This document shows positions 1-12,965 of a DNA stretch of 64,000 bases, piece by piece. Each line of letters starts with the position of its first letter. Position 1 is the stretch's first letter. The notes under the pieces are model-generated. The model saw only the letters and a program-made list of their open reading frames with translations, was not told the DNA's origin and did not search any database. A program made the translations under genes and the position numbers. The stretch comes from Amphirosellinia nigrospora (lineage: Eukaryota > Ascomycota > Sordariomycetes > Xylariales > Xylariaceae): contig SCHM01000002.1 in NCBI GenBank assembly GCA_004123355.1, positions 6,359,569 through 6,423,568 of the forward strand, in the 5' to 3' direction.

Positions 1-3000
1 CATTATAGTCCGGCATTCAAACTACTCTGTAACTTAGATCCATGCGAACTAAAGAGCAGGCCCAGGTGACATGCATGCTTACCTTACCTACGTAGCATAG
101 ATGCGGAAATACGGTACTTTTATTGCAGGAGTTACACAGCATTACACCCACCTCCTTTGCACTGGGGAAGGGATCGGTAAGATACTATCGCCGGTCGCGG
201 CTAGAAAACTCGTTACAAGGAAGTCCGATATGAAGCCTAGATATGGATGTTGTGGTCTGGTAGGCAAGCAAACTGGTCTCCGGGTGTTTTGGTTCTCGCC
301 TAATAGTTAATATAATATCAACCCCTTTTCTCTTCCTAACATATTGTATCAGACAGGCGTGTAGGTAGAGTTGTATTGAAGTTCTACGTCATAACACATT
401 CCATTATCTTCGCCATCCTTGCCCGGTTTAGGTGTTGGAGTCAACAGAGTAAATTCCGCACTCTTATTCGAGTCTATATTCTACATTAGGTATTGTAACC
501 CGCGTGAGCCCGAAACTGGTTAGTTCAGCCCTACAAATTAACATATCTCGAAGCGAACAATAGTAAATGGACTGGGTGTGAATTGGTTAGGTCCACGTGT
601 CTATATCTTGTAAATCTACAGTTGACATTAGACTACAAGACGGAATTTTCTGTCTTTAGTTCAACTTTTGCATAGTCTACATGGGTAGCCGGTGATGTTG
701 GGATGCCTGTACAAGCTGAGCACTTGTTGCCAACCAGAGTCGCAGATTCAATCAGGGCCCTTCAAACTTCTCCCAGCCCTGCCACAGCATATTTACAAAA
801 GAAATCGAAGCAGTTCAAAAGTTCCTCACGCACTGAAACTAGCCACATAATCTGTCCCGTAGCTCTCATACGCTCGCTTTTATTTTGTGTGAATTTCAAG
901 GTGTATCATGCCGATTGCGGCCAAAAGGCACGTGCATTTTGGCATACATCTGACGTGCGAAAAGATACTCCTCTAGAGCCTATAAGAATGAGCCATGCTC
1001 GCAGCCACATGGCGCTTCTGCCACGGCATTTGTGAAAAGTATGCAGGTGCATCATAAGAATGCCGGGTCGAAAGGGGTGTCCCGGTGCCTGACGCCTGAC
1101 GCCAAGACCGCTCTAGGTAGCTTTCCCACTGTACAGTACAGCACACTAAACTGGCTGGGGATATACCCCGCGCCAACTTCCCTTGCTTTTTAATACCTGT
1201 ATTCATTTGAAAAGCAAAGTTCAGCGCTGCCGGAAACCCTCAATCAAAAGGGTATCAGCTTTTTAATCAGACCACTTTCTTGCAATTATATTTACTAGCC
1301 ACCACAATTAATTGTAAATCACGGCCCCTAGCAAGTACACTACACCCAGGACAGCCCTCCGAAGCTTCGGGGCGCCTGTACATAAGCTGAGCTAGACGTT
1401 AGGCGAAATGGCCTCTCCGGGCATACGCATTGCCGAATAGCCAGCTCAAGGTCAGATTATGACCCGTCAACGCAGATGGCTGACTCATGCTCAGAGTAGG
1501 TGTAGATATCAGTTTTATAAGCAGGGTTTAACTACAGAAGATCAAACCTCCGAATCTGGAATTAGCAATACATGGATGTGTATATGCGTTAGGGCCGCTC
1601 TCTAGGTTAATCCACTATCAAGCTCAATCAGCTCCCCCCCCCCAAAAACGATGCTGCCCAACACTGAATATTAATAAAGGATAGGGGAAGATGTTATGAA
1701 GAGATTCATGTATCGCATTAAATAAGTAAGTTCAGATCATCAACCGACATAACCTAAAACCCCCTGGTTCGGGCGGCCAAAGTACTAAGTACTAGATCTA
1801 ATGTAGAATTAATATAGATTGAAGAAGTAGAAAATATTAAGATCAAGTTCAATTACCAATAGTAGTAAGAGATATAAGCTCTTTCATCATTATATCGTTA
1901 TGTTTACAACGACTAAATTTTAGGGTAGCGATATTTATCCCACTCCTTAGAGAGTGAAGATCATCTCACTAGAAGCTTGAATAACCCAGCTCGGTCTCCA
2001 GATTATCCTGCTTACCTACCATATCATGTGCTACTGTAATTCTTCATCTTAGAACATAGATCACGGTTACCTGCCTTCATACCTTAGCTATTTGGAGAAG
2101 GTAGGAATTGAGAGTATCATTCACATGCGCATATGCTGTGCAAATAGAGGTAAGATTCCGATTGGCGGGCTTTGGATTCTTGACGGATGATGTCGCCGGA
2201 TCTGAACTAGATTATAGACAGGTATCCCGACGAGAGTTGAAGAAATTATATATTCAAGCTTTGACTATTTCAACGCTCCCCAAAGAGGAAATTTCGCCTA
2301 TCATGTCGTGAGTGCTATATTTATCTAGGTCGGGAAATCATTGATTAATAGACCGCCGCTATTTCTTAACCCCTTTATCAATAAATTCATACCATTCTGG
2401 TGAAATCCATTTCAACCCCTCCAACTTATTGCAGTCTTACCATCTACCTTCCTAACATAATTTTCAAGGAGGTAGATGCATTGGAACTGGGTCTTTGCAT
2501 ACACTACCGTACCCTTAGTCAGATGCGGCAGATGCAACCGCTCTAAACATCTGATCCAGATTTGACATTTCCCTATTCCGGAAAGTATTGAGGCCTTAGC
2601 CTATATGTGTTCAATGTTGAAGGTCTGTGCTGTGTGAATAGTTAGGCATGTCACAGTTCTTCGTTGCCATACTATATCTTACATTTCTACGGCTTGCTAC
2701 CAAATGCTGCAAGCTACCTTCCGGAAAGCAATTGAGATCTCGGTGCACCAGATAGCCACCAGCGTCACACTCTGCTCAAGTAATGATTATAAATTGAAGG
2801 CGGCGGAACCATGCCTTACGGATCCATCGTGACAACGGGATTGAACTCTCGCTAGTACACTTAGGGATTCGTGATGGCGCCAGCATCTCCGTGAGAGAAA
2901 GAAGACCAAGGTAACAGCATTTGAACGACATGATATAAGAAAACATACCTCCTTCGAGAGGACAATCTCCTTTGCAACCGAATCGTAGCTGCCTGAGCTA

Positions 3001-3052
3001 ACTTTGGATTGCCCAACGAACTCACTGCACCCGGCATATAAATCATTTCAAG
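1..3052. other. No supportable gene
   Basis: About 3 kb of moderate-GC sequence with only short ORFs (at most about 110 codons). None of them has a recognisable domain, a clear splice pattern or a matching neighbour. A short C run followed by an A run lies near 1633-1647. I see nothing functional here. Confidence 0.6.
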
Positions 3053-4459
3053 ATGTTACGAAGCCTGTTGCTCAGCGCTACTATATACGGCGGCCTGACT
3101 TTCGCCTCTACAGTTACTAGTGTAACATCTACGACTGTGACTTCATGCTCTTATAAGTCTTCAACCGGTGGCATTCCTCTAACACCGGTGAGTGATTCTT
3201 GGAACCATTTCTTCTTTTATTGGCAAAGTTTAGAGCACAAAATTTCTTCCAGACCAAGCCAATCTTTCCAGAAACTTCCAACACCCCATGATTCACGCTG
3301 GTGATATCTGATACCTCGTATTTTAGATACCAACTATCTCGACGCTCACAACAATCTCGACAACCCAGACTAGTACGCTGTTCAGCATCTTGCTTACCCT
3401 TTCCATAGCCCTTTGCCAAGGTCCTATTGCTCGAGATTACCCAGAACCTAGACCCTTAAGGGATAGCTAACGGTATGGTTTTTTGGCAGGGACGCTGTGA
3501 CTGTGCCATCGACTATTGTTGTGGATGCTCCCACGATGGTTACGGTAACTCAACGCACCTTGACTGTATACGACGCCGCCGATGAGACTATAACAGTTCC
3601 TACGTCTACTGCGGGCTTCGGCATCTGGAAGACGGTTGCCACTGGCGTTTTTGGAGCTACTGTGTGTGCCGATGGAGCCAAACCAGTCACCGTGACAATG
3701 TGTACGTGGTTTTCCCCCGAATGCTGCTAGAATTCCTGACAACTAGGTAATAAGATGATAATTGTTGACTTGCATGTTTCACAGACACGGGTACATACAC
3801 CCCAATTTCCGGTCAGGCTACCACTATCCCGGCGACATACCCGACGGAGGCCTTCTGTAGCACCGGGTGACACGATTTTTCATCTTATTCCCAACCGTTA
3901 CCTCAGGGCCATCACAACCACGGTGACACCTACGAGCACGGTGACGGCGCCGACAACAACATTCACGAGCACCATCATCTTCGGCACCCAGTACACGTAC
4001 TTGACAACTGTGACCGTGAGCGTCACCTCGTACACCCCCCACGCCGTGACAACGACGACCACTATCCCATGCGCCGAAGAAACCGTAACCAAAACCCTGG
4101 CTGCCGAGTGCGCGCCTACGAACCTCATTGGTGCCATCAACGGCGAAGGTCTTCAGTCGGGTAGATACGCGAATCGCACCTCGGTGATTTATACGCGCAA
4201 TGACCCGTGGGCTAATGACCCGAGCGCCTGTTGCCAGGCCTGTCTCGATAATGAAGGCTGTGGCGCCTCCATGGGGGTAGTGGTGCTTGTGGGCTTTACT
4301 ATACCGCCACCGAGGATGCAGAGCCAGTGTGATTCGTTTATATTCTCGTTCACCTCAACTTCCGATGTTATCCCGGGTCAGGGGCTTATTGTGCAAAATG
4401 GTTGGGTACGGTGGAATACCAGCCCAAGGGCTAAGCCAGCTCCATCTATAATTCATTAG
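3053..4459 (+). CDS. Thr-rich secreted protein with C-terminal Apple/PAN-like domain
   Basis: The ATG at 3053 opens a signal peptide (MLRSLLLSATIYGGLTFA) followed by Thr/Ser/Val-rich sequence. The product is inferred to be secreted or cell-wall associated. Exons can be chained by GT-AG introns: donor GTGAGT at about 3188 with acceptor before 3327; an intron ending before about 3491; donor GTACGT near 3703 with acceptor CAG at 3784; donor GTGACA near 3867 with acceptor CAG before 3907. The last exon carries TTTV/TSTV repeats, then a Cys-rich block (CCQACLDNEGCGAS near 4230, CDSF near 4328, then a PGQGL motif) typical of fungal Apple/PAN-like modules. Two frame slips at the G run 4273-4277 and at CC 4324-4325 bracket a stretch whose other frame continues the domain. 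Exon borders are tentative. The Apple call rests on Cys spacing and the PGQGL ending, and no ligand can be named. Confidence 0.7.
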
Positions 4460-4903
4460 AATAGCCGGTTGGCGGAAATCAATGCCAAAAGGAAACTATT
4501 TGGTCCATTTGTTGTTAGTGAAGTGCGTATATCGGTGCTGATTCCTAATTTTGCGGCTAATCCAAGGCGAATGCAGTTCTTCGCTGTCTACTAAACTCGG
4601 TTATATTAAGATATGCTTGTATCGCCATAATCATTGATGATGGGTTTAAATTCCTACATACCTTAACGTTAATGAGCTCTCGCTTTATTACCAAGTTATC
4701 AAGATGGATTGTCCTAGTTTGCCGCAGGCGGTGCCCAGCGCACAACCATCTTGGCATGATAACACCGTATGTGATATGCTGCAATGCCAGTCTCATTCAG
4801 TAATCAAGCTCAACATATTCAGACTCCCAGTCCCCTGTCAAAGATCCGACACCAGCTCCAACAGCCTGTAATCTTTGCTTGTCCGATAAAACGTCTTCCT
4901 TAG
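4460..4903. other. Intergenic, nothing recognised
   Basis: AT-moderate spacer between the Apple-like gene and a minus-strand ORF. No convincing coding sequence, RNA gene or repeat was seen. Confidence 0.5.
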
Positions 4904-5409
4904 TTAGTCCTGGCCACACAGCCATCCACCTTCCTGACATCCTAACCTTGGCAGGCCCGGCATCCCAGGTACCTTTGGCACAATTGGTCGCGCAGTTCTA
5001 TGGTTGGTAGCGCTTTCCCCGGGCAATAAAGTCACAAGTGATTCCGCTTTTGGAGGCATCATCCTGCTGACTTTAATAACGTTGATATGGATCGGCTGAG
5101 TTGCGCCGGCTGGTACGACGTGTACTAGACCTAGCCCGAGTGCCGCTGAATCGAGGGGAGAGTTCCATTTCAGAACTGTCACGGAGTTGATGAATGCGTG
5201 TTCGTAACTGATATCGAAATAGTAGGTTGAGAAATAGGTGACTGAGTGACATTCAGTCGAAGATTGCTCAAAAACGACGATTGTGCCATTATATATTTTG
5301 CCGACAAGTCGAAAGAATTGACGTGGGGTGTTGTTAGGATAAAGGTGCCGAACGCCAAGGCGACAGTCAAAGCCAACAGATAATAGCTGCGGTGGACTAG
5401 AATGTCCAT
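4904..5409 (-). CDS. Possible small secreted or membrane-anchored protein, unknown function
   Basis: On the minus strand an ATG at 5409 opens a hydrophobic N-terminus (MDILVHRSYYLLALTVALAFG) that fits a signal peptide or anchor. After about 23 codons the better continuation lies in the overlapping frame, which stays open to a stop at 4904. Loss of one T from a short T run near 5345 would join the two. The joined product would be about 168 residues, with a tyrosine/serine-rich middle and a Pro/Gly-rich C-terminus. I recognise no family. The support is the signal-like start and a frame slip of the same type as in neighbouring genes. It could be chance. Confidence 0.35.
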
Positions 5410-6183
5410 ATACCAAGCGTCTTCTTTACGTAACTGGGTTGGCGACAGGCTCAGGCCTTACTATATACTCCGGCAAGATGAAGCCCGGGGGCTACTTCGC
5501 GCGGAGATATACGGGTATCGCAATGACTGCCGCTTAATCCGCTGGTTGATCTTTCCACGTCACTCCTATACCCGTTGACACGACGTCCATGACCGGTTTG
5601 CATAAGATGATCGATCGACTTCTTCTGATATTTCTCCAACTTCGACGATTTCTTGACGATTGAGACCCTCCATCAAGAGAGAAGCTAGGTAATTGAAGAC
5701 GAACGCTATTACCTTCCCAACTCTATCTTGAGGTCGGCCCCCCCTTTTCCACGGGTAAGGACATCAATTTCCACCAATCACTCGCCTATTCAAGAAAAGT
5801 TGGTTTCAAGACAATTAACACGTAATGCCGGACCGGAGAAAAAAGGCAGGTTCTTTGATTCTCCATCCACATAATGTCAGTCGAATTATCGTATGCTTCC
5901 AATTCTTAGGTTGGAGTCAATTGACGGGGTTGGATTCCATGCTCTTGGCGCCCCGGAAAATTAAGTAATTTGATGCCTTAGCTTCTCCTCCAATGAAAAC
6001 ACAATATGCATATGGGAAGTATGGTGGTAAGAACACCGTCCTTAGAATTAGGAAGGCGACTAATTATCGTCCTGGGTCTCGGAATAAGTATATGAGATCC
6101 TACACGGCCCATCATGAGATCAATGTCGTAGTAGCCATAGGAAACTCGTGTCCTCGAAGTAGTCCCATCACTCAATCGTCAAT
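5410..6183. other. Upstream region of deuterolysin gene, no gene
   Basis: Short ORFs on both strands only, without recognisable motifs. It presumably holds the promoter of the protease gene at 6184. I could not place a TATA element with confidence. Confidence 0.45.
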
Positions 6184-7563
6184 ATGAAGGCCGCCGCTAT
6201 TGTCTCATGCCTCACCGGCCTCGCTAATGCGGCCGCTATCAATCTCCAAGGGAATCACCCCTTGTCGTCGAGATTGAGCAGGTTGGCAATAGCGAAGTCA
6301 AGGCCAGTATCACTAATACTGGGAATGCGGCCTTGAGAGTTTGAAAGCCGGCTCTATTCTCGATTCGACGCCCGTCGAGAAAGTGAAAATCGCTCAAGGG
6401 AGTACGTGAGCTTTTTGGGAAGTGACCTCGGAAAGTGTAGTTAACAAGATCGTAGCAACCAAGGTTCCCTTCACCGGCATTCGCCTATACGTCCATACCG
6501 CCGACCTGCAAGACGGAGCTTTCCAAACGATCGGTGCTAAGGAGACTATCGAGGTCCAGTGGGATGCGGCTCAGTTCCACAACCTCAGCGCAGGTGGCGA
6601 CTTCAACATTACCTCTGAGGGCAGTCTCAAGTATGCTGCGGATGGAGCAACCAGATCGCCGGCCAAGTTGTCTATAGTTCCAACGTCATCCAGGCAAATG
6701 TCGACGGCGTCCAGGCTGCCAAGGTTCACGAAGACTTCCATAAGGCCCAGAAGGCAAAGCGAGCTGTAATCCAGAGCGACTGCAGTAGCTCGCAGAAGAC
6801 CGTTGTCAACGCTGCTCTGGGTGTAGCCAAGACTTACGCCCAGAACGCGGCATCCGCAGCCAGCGCTGGAACTAAGTTGCAAGAATACTTCAAGTCAACC
6901 TCTAGCAGCACTGTGAGCACCGTTGTCGGTGTATTCAACAAGATTGCTACATCTGTAGCCAACAGCGGTCGAGTGGCAATGCGAAGCTTTACTGTACTGT
7001 GAGTATAAAAACTTCCCGTGCCTCATTTCTTAGTTTGCTTGTTTCGTACGATCTTAAAAATTCCATGAAGGGAGACTTAGAAACCTCGGCTGACCTGTTT
7101 TTACACACGCAGGACGTGGCCGATTATTGTACTGACGGAGTGGTAGCCTACACCTCGCCTGGAGCTGTTGGCACAGAATACGTAAGTCGTTATTCAATTA
7201 CCGCTGTGCCCTTTTCTAGTGTTATGCAAACAAAAAACTTGAATAGAAGCTACGAGGTCCCACCCTGTCGTGTAAACAACCACGTCAGCAAGACTTTCCC
7301 TTGAAACTAAATTACTGACTCTCCCTGCATAGATCGTACTCTGCCCTTACTGGTTCCTATTCCCAGCCACCAACAATATCTGCCACGATGCTGATCAGCC
7401 CTATGTCATTGTTCATGAGGCCACACATTTGACTGAGGTTAAGGGTACTGACGATGTTTGCTACGGTTACGACGGCTGTGTGACCGCAATCAGCAGTTCC
7501 CAGTCGCTTGATAACGCCGATTCGTACGCCCTCTATGCCAACGCCATTCAGGTCGGGTGCTGA
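6184..7563 (+). CDS. Deuterolysin-type (M35) secreted zinc metalloprotease, frame-broken
   Basis: The ATG at 6184 starts a signal peptide (MKAAAIVSCLTGLANA). The following prodomain and mature region match the deuterolysin/neutral protease 2 family, which are secreted, Cys-rich zinc endopeptidases made as proenzymes. The active site is plain: HEATH at 7414-7428, then GTDDVCYGY, the aspzincin pattern with its third ligand Asp. The C-terminus ends in a Cys and stop at 7563. Probable introns are 6406-6455, 6999-7112 and 7182-7332, all GT-AG. The frame is broken at the C run 6258-6261, the T run 6340-6342, CC 6651-6652 and near 6966. Each fits loss of one base from a homopolymer, and the encoded sequence continues smoothly across each break. 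It is therefore an intact gene with consensus errors, or a recent indel pseudogene. The family call is firm. Confidence 0.88.
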
Positions 7564-8107
7564 AGGCAGCTTGACGGGACGTTTCCATGGTTATGCTCGA
7601 ATAAATGTTATATCCCTTGGAGCAACGTTTCAGGCGCATGTTACAAGCAAGTAAGCCTGTGGCAATTAGATCTAGCCAATACATATCCTTTCTTGCATAT
7701 TGTAAACAAATTCCTATTCCTATTAGCCGTGATTCCTTGTCTAGAGCCCCTTGTAGCTTGCAGATATTATGAGCTCAGTCGCTAAAGGGATAGTATTTTC
7801 TTGGTAACACAGAGCCGCACGGTCAGCCCTGAATAGATTACATGTGACATGCCAGTGCGACACACTCGTAGAGCAAGGACGGGGATTCTCTAAATCCCTT
7901 CTCAAAATGGCGTCTATAAGAGCTCGGGATGGTCCAGCATGAGAACGTTTCATCAGAGCTTTTCAACTCCATACAAGACTGAACACTTTCATTATCTATT
8001 TTTTGGTCACTGCAGATTACCCACCAGTACGTTTTATGTAAACTTTGACGGAGACCAGCCCGCTAATAGTAACGAGTAGCCTGGTCACGAACTTTCGCTA
8101 CGACAGA
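7564..8107. other. Intergenic, nothing recognised
   Basis: Spacer between the protease and the Cys-rich ORF. No coding signal beyond short random ORFs. Confidence 0.5.
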
Positions 8108-8616
8108 ATGTGCCAACGCGTCAAGAACTGGTACGCCTGTGGTTTTGTGGGGCAAGTATTTGAAATGTGCTCTGGTTGTTTATATGCCTACCCTACTACA
8201 CATTGTCGTAACTATACTCCCGAAGTTCGCGAAGTTACACAGGATGGTCGCTGCAACCGACTTCAGTGTCCCGTATGCTCACGACCGGAAGAAGAGCAAG
8301 GAGCAGCAGAACAAGAACCAAGGCTAGAAGGAGTACAAAGAGAAGTAGATGCGGATCAAGCTTTGAGGCGCTGAGAGCAAGAAATAGACGAATAGAACGT
8401 AAGAACAGGGTATTCGCAGCGGAAGACGAAGGAATGATAGAATCACGACGAGTAGAAGCAGAACTGGCAGAAGTTTGGAGGACGATCAGGGAGGAGAATA
8501 GACAAATGCGACATCACGATAGGGAGAGGCAAAGACGGCGCAGGAGACGAGGACGCTCCGCCAGGAGCTACGCTTCCTTTGATTATGAGCCTCAAGATAC
8601 TCCACACTCGCTTTAA
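8108..8616 (+). CDS. Small Cys-rich protein with charged coiled-coil C-terminus, unknown function
   Basis: From the ATG at 8108 the N-terminal 55 or so residues carry regularly spaced Cys and His (MCQRVKNWYACG, MCSGCLYAYPTTHC, GRCNRLQCPVC). This resembles the zinc-binding-like N-terminus of short hypothetical proteins common in Sordariomycetes. The rest is Glu/Arg-rich with heptad-like spacing (EAELAEVWRTIREENRQM) and ends in an Arg cluster and a Ser/Tyr tail, stop at 8616. The two halves lie in different frames, and loss of one A from AAA near 8363 joins them into about 169 residues. The Cys pattern suggests metal binding and the tail suggests nucleic-acid or protein contact. Both are inference. 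Confidence 0.55.
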
Positions 8617-11600
8617 TCAAGTTGATTTGTCTATATCTCGATTAGGCATACGTAGGGTTGAGGTAACTATGGCATTATATAGTTGTCACTCATGTGTGGT
8701 GCATGGTCGCCTCGAATAAACGTAGCATTCTGGGCGGGAAAATTAAACTGATTATGTCGTCCTCAGTTGTGGCTATAGCCTGTTGTGCCCGCCCTTCCAT
8801 CAGGGTCTGGGGCACAAGGCCAGGGTGTGAATCGGATAATGTTATCTCACAAGTAAGTTGGTATATCACTGAAGCTCTCGGTGCCACGGAAATTTGACCG
8901 CCATCCACAAGGTGGGACATTGCCGATAGAGCGACTATATAGCAATACTAACGGGCGTATCGAATTTCAAGGCTTGATGTCATAGATTCAGACAACGTTA
9001 TCTTGTAGATGTAGTGTAAGCATGAAGCTAGGTCCGCCGACTCCCATGGTGGCTTGCCAATATGCTCATGATCGCTTCTGATTAATGAGAAGAATCTGAC
9101 GCGTTGGCTTTGTGCGAAAAACTGTCGATCAGTTGGCTCTTGTACCTTCTCCTTAACAACCTCTCGTTGCTTCTTTGGCTTCCATAGGCGAAACTTCGGC
9201 CGAGCCGTGGCGTTTGATCGCTCATGGCGTACTTGATTATCGCCCGAGTAGTTGTGTGTGTGGCTCAGTAGTATTCTAAGCGATAGGTCATAAGGAGTAT
9301 GTGAAATGGCGTGAATCGAGCTTTTCGGAGGCAGATAGGTAGATTGGCGATAAACTGGTACACTAGAGTTTAGTGAGAAGAAAGTAGGCAACGGTCAACT
9401 CGAGATAGCTACCTTATAGCGGGTACTTGTATGTAAATACGTATTGGGTATGATTCTCTTGCGAAGAATCACGAAAACTCTTCTATTCGATGTCGAGGGG
9501 AAACGGTTTCGCCTCGTCTCCTAGGTTCAAGCACACCGAATATGATCAACTTGTAAGTGTCGGATAGAGCATAGGCTCGTACACGGAACCCAGTGCATCT
9601 TTTCCATTTCAGGGGGAACAGACGGTGGAAATCGATAGTATGGGCACGTGGTAGCTAACTCGATAGCATGCAGGATACGCATTAGCTTGATAGGCTTTGT
9701 TGAGGATTAAACGAGGCTGTGTCCAAAGGCCTGTCTATGTGAGGGTGTAGCCTGAAGCTGCACACTTCCTGATTGACTGGATGGTCGCTCCCATGTTGGT
9801 CGATTCCGGTATGATGGTAGGTCGTCGATGCGGCTTTGGGACGTGCAGGCCTAGGAAGCTGAAATGTAGTATAAGCTGTGTGGTACTCGGGCCGGCCATA
9901 ATGTGTTTTGAGCGCGTCAAGCAATTCGTTAGTTATCGGTTAGAGTCGCGACTGACAAGGAAAAAAGAGCTTGTGCGCCAGACCCCTGTCCACCGCCTCC
10001 GGCATTTCGTTCCTACTCTGTTTTTGAAGATCCTGGTGAATACCCCGTGACGAGATATCTCATATCTTGTATTCTGCCAAGAGGGATCTGCTTTTCATAA
10101 CCAAGACTTATGTTTGGTGATGCGTGATATATGCGATTCCTCTCATATCGGAAGCTCCTCTAGGTTCATAGAGAAAGTAGATATCCAAAGTAGACAGCCT
10201 ATTGTCTATAGTGCGAAGATTGTCGAGTAGACAGTGTTGGACATCCTTGAAAAGTGCAATAATAGCCTGCCCCACGTGTGAACTTGTTGAGGGTCAGGGT
10301 AGATGGCTCCGTCTCTATCTTCAACAAAAGCTGTTCACTCCAAAGTAAACCTTTCTTTTTTGCCTCATTCGATTTCCGAATGGCTGATTTCGTTTCCGTC
10401 GGCTCGTCCACATCGTCTGTTTCGTTCCGCTCCGTCCTTTCTCCTATCGGATGCGAGTAGAGTAGCACGACATTTGATGGCCCCGGCCGACCCGCGAGTG
10501 GTCGGTGCTCCTCCCCGGAAAGCACTACCTCGAAAGACGGACAACCACCAGCTAGCCAATTGCGCATGTCCGCTCTGCTTGGTGCAAGCATGCAAATGCC
10601 AGAATCCGCGATGAAGCTACAGGGTGGATCAAACTCTCGCAGTTGACTAATTGATAAGAAGTGTCGAATAGACAGTTAAGCTTGTTGAGCGGTCGAACGC
10701 GGGGAGACGTCATATTGTTCCGGAAATCTGGGGTGCATATCGGCAGCACGTTCTGTACCACTCGAACCGCCGGTTCGGCTACTACCAGCAGTTTCAACTG
10801 TCTGGGGCAAGCTGCACACCGACCTACCCTACCTCGGTAGGTAGGTACACTAGATGGATATACCTTGTAGTGTGCATACAAGTATGTTACGCCAGGGTTG
10901 ATTGGCGTCTTGTCTCTGGCCTATTACCTTAATACTGCTGAATCATACGACATCGACAATGCTTGACTAAGCAACGAGTCCCTCCTCATTGACGCTTCCT
11001 TGCTCCTTTTCAGTATCTGGTCTCGCTGATGTGCTTGTGTTGGGCCAAGTGTCTAGGATGAGGTATTGTGATAGGACCTTGAGGTCATCGCGCAACCCAT
11101 TCAGGATGTGCACGTGTATGTCTATAGACATATTCCTCTACGACAGGTTATCGCACATTCTAGATGGATCACGGAGGAGACCACCCACCGTGAACAGTCT
11201 TTGCGTGCGTTGGAGTGGGGAATGTCTCCAAAATCAAAAGCGATGTAAGGATGAGGGGTAATGACAAAAGCAAGTTCTGCGGCTTTCGCGGAGAGGTCCA
11301 TGACCAAGCGTTTTTTTCGGACTTGCCATCATTAAAGACAACGCACGCTCTGCCCAGTCTAGATACGTTAGAATTGTTGATGTTCTTCTCATTACCCCGT
11401 GCTCCAAACGTTAAAATTGAATTGGGCCCATTTGACATATGCTCGCCGAATTCTGCTGATCTTCACTATGTGCTTATCCTACGAACAGTCAAGACCGTAG
11501 CCCCAGGCTTACTGAACCTATCCGGGGCCGTTACGTGTTAAGTGATGCCTCCTTCACAACTATACTTTTTTAAGGTCCCTTTAGACTGCTGGACAGTCGG

Positions 11601-12965
11601 TCGACTTACTATGATCAAGCCGCCCTGAAATCTTTTAGCTGTATGTCTGCTTATCTCGTGCCCCTGAGGAGAGCGGCGAAAGGCTCACTAAAGGAATACT
11701 TCGAATGCTGGGCATTACTCAGCTCGTCAGCAAAACAGGCTCCCGACATAGCGAAAAACAGAGTTGAAAAGTCAACACTACGCCGTCAGGTAGAACTATG
11801 GAAACCAGGACTGATAATCACAGTTGCCCCCTAGGTCAAGTATCAACACGTACCATTAACAAGCGTGGACAATTTGAAATCATTCCATAGGAAGGGGGCC
11901 ATTGCCTGATCATATGTGCTGGAAAGTGTTTCCATCTTCGCCCGCGCTTAGATATCACGTCTAACGGGAGAGCGAGTTAGCCTGGCAAGCGCCAGCCTAC
12001 ATGAAGCTGCAGAAACCATAAGTATCTATCATCAACGCCATATTGATTTCCTAAATTAAACAATCAAACGGCCCATTATCTTAGTCGCGCCTTTTTCACT
12101 AGCAAGCGGGATTTCTCTCTCTCCATCTCTCGTCAGTGACTGACCTGATGGCTCTCTATTCTAATCTCGTTTCCGTTATAATCACTTGTTGGTTCAATGG
12201 CAACGCCCCCATTGAGTCTTCGTTACAGGCCGCCCATAGGGGGCCTTACCCCAAATGATGTATGTTGGTTCCCAGCGTAAGCATGTTACAGGAGGTGACT
12301 GGCGTCTAGCTCAGTGGCGCCGCCAGTCCTTGGCCCCCGCGAAGCATCACTGCACAACAGCTTTACCTCTTTTGTACGGGAATGGTAGGCTTTTCTCCGG
12401 AAGGCTACTCCTAACAAAGTTGCCAGATGCATTGAGAACATGGCGTCGTTTCGCATTCGACTATACAATGTCGAGGCTCTTTGCTAATAACCAATGGCCA
12501 CACACCCATAACATACCTGTGATCAATTATCTTCGCCCGATATAGGGGCCGACACGACATATGGCCTTGTTAGTCACTGCTTTTATCTATCTTAGGATCT
12601 ACCAGCCTCAGTGGACCGTGTTATAACCTCGCGCGGCGTATATAAGCCGTAGCAAGTCTTGGGAGAGGTACTGTGACCGGAACGAGCTCATATCAATTCA
12701 ACAATCATAGGAGACGTCGGTCTCGATTTGATATTCGTGCTTCTCCAGAATATTGAACGTATACGCCCCAAAACGAGCACTATCAATATGGCAGGGTCAC
12801 CTTATCCTTGTACCATTTACTCCGATATCAACCATCGTAGAACGTTACTATTATCAAATGGAAAACCGACTCCGCGAAGTGATCATTTTTATAATACCGA
12901 CAATCTTAGTTAGTGCCTTTAATATGCCTTCACCTTAGTGTTATCTGTTAAGTATATTTAAGCTG
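8617..12965. other. 4.3-kb gene desert of normal base composition
   Basis: No gene can be supported. The longest ORFs are 147 codons on the minus strand (8948-9391, basic, no motif) and about 130 codons on the minus strand (10199-10591). Both overlap unrelated ORFs in other frames and have no signal peptide, domain or splice logic. A CCTACC/GGTAGG inverted motif lies near 10825-10850, and a similar family of motifs recurs near 22110-22230. No strong AT bias is seen, so this is not RIP-type sequence. Confidence 0.5.

Noticed and set aside
8948-9391. Minus-strand 147-codon ORF
   Set aside because: Uninterrupted, but with no signal peptide, domain or sensible neighbour. A length like this is possible by chance in 9 kb of moderate GC.
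10199-10614. Overlapping ORFs on both strands near 10.2-10.6 kb
   Set aside because: Several frames are open at once and none shows a motif. No reason to prefer one.
10989-11541. Short ORFs suggested at first to be a transposase or Copia gag remnant
   Set aside because: No conserved catalytic or zinc-knuckle motif could be found on either strand.
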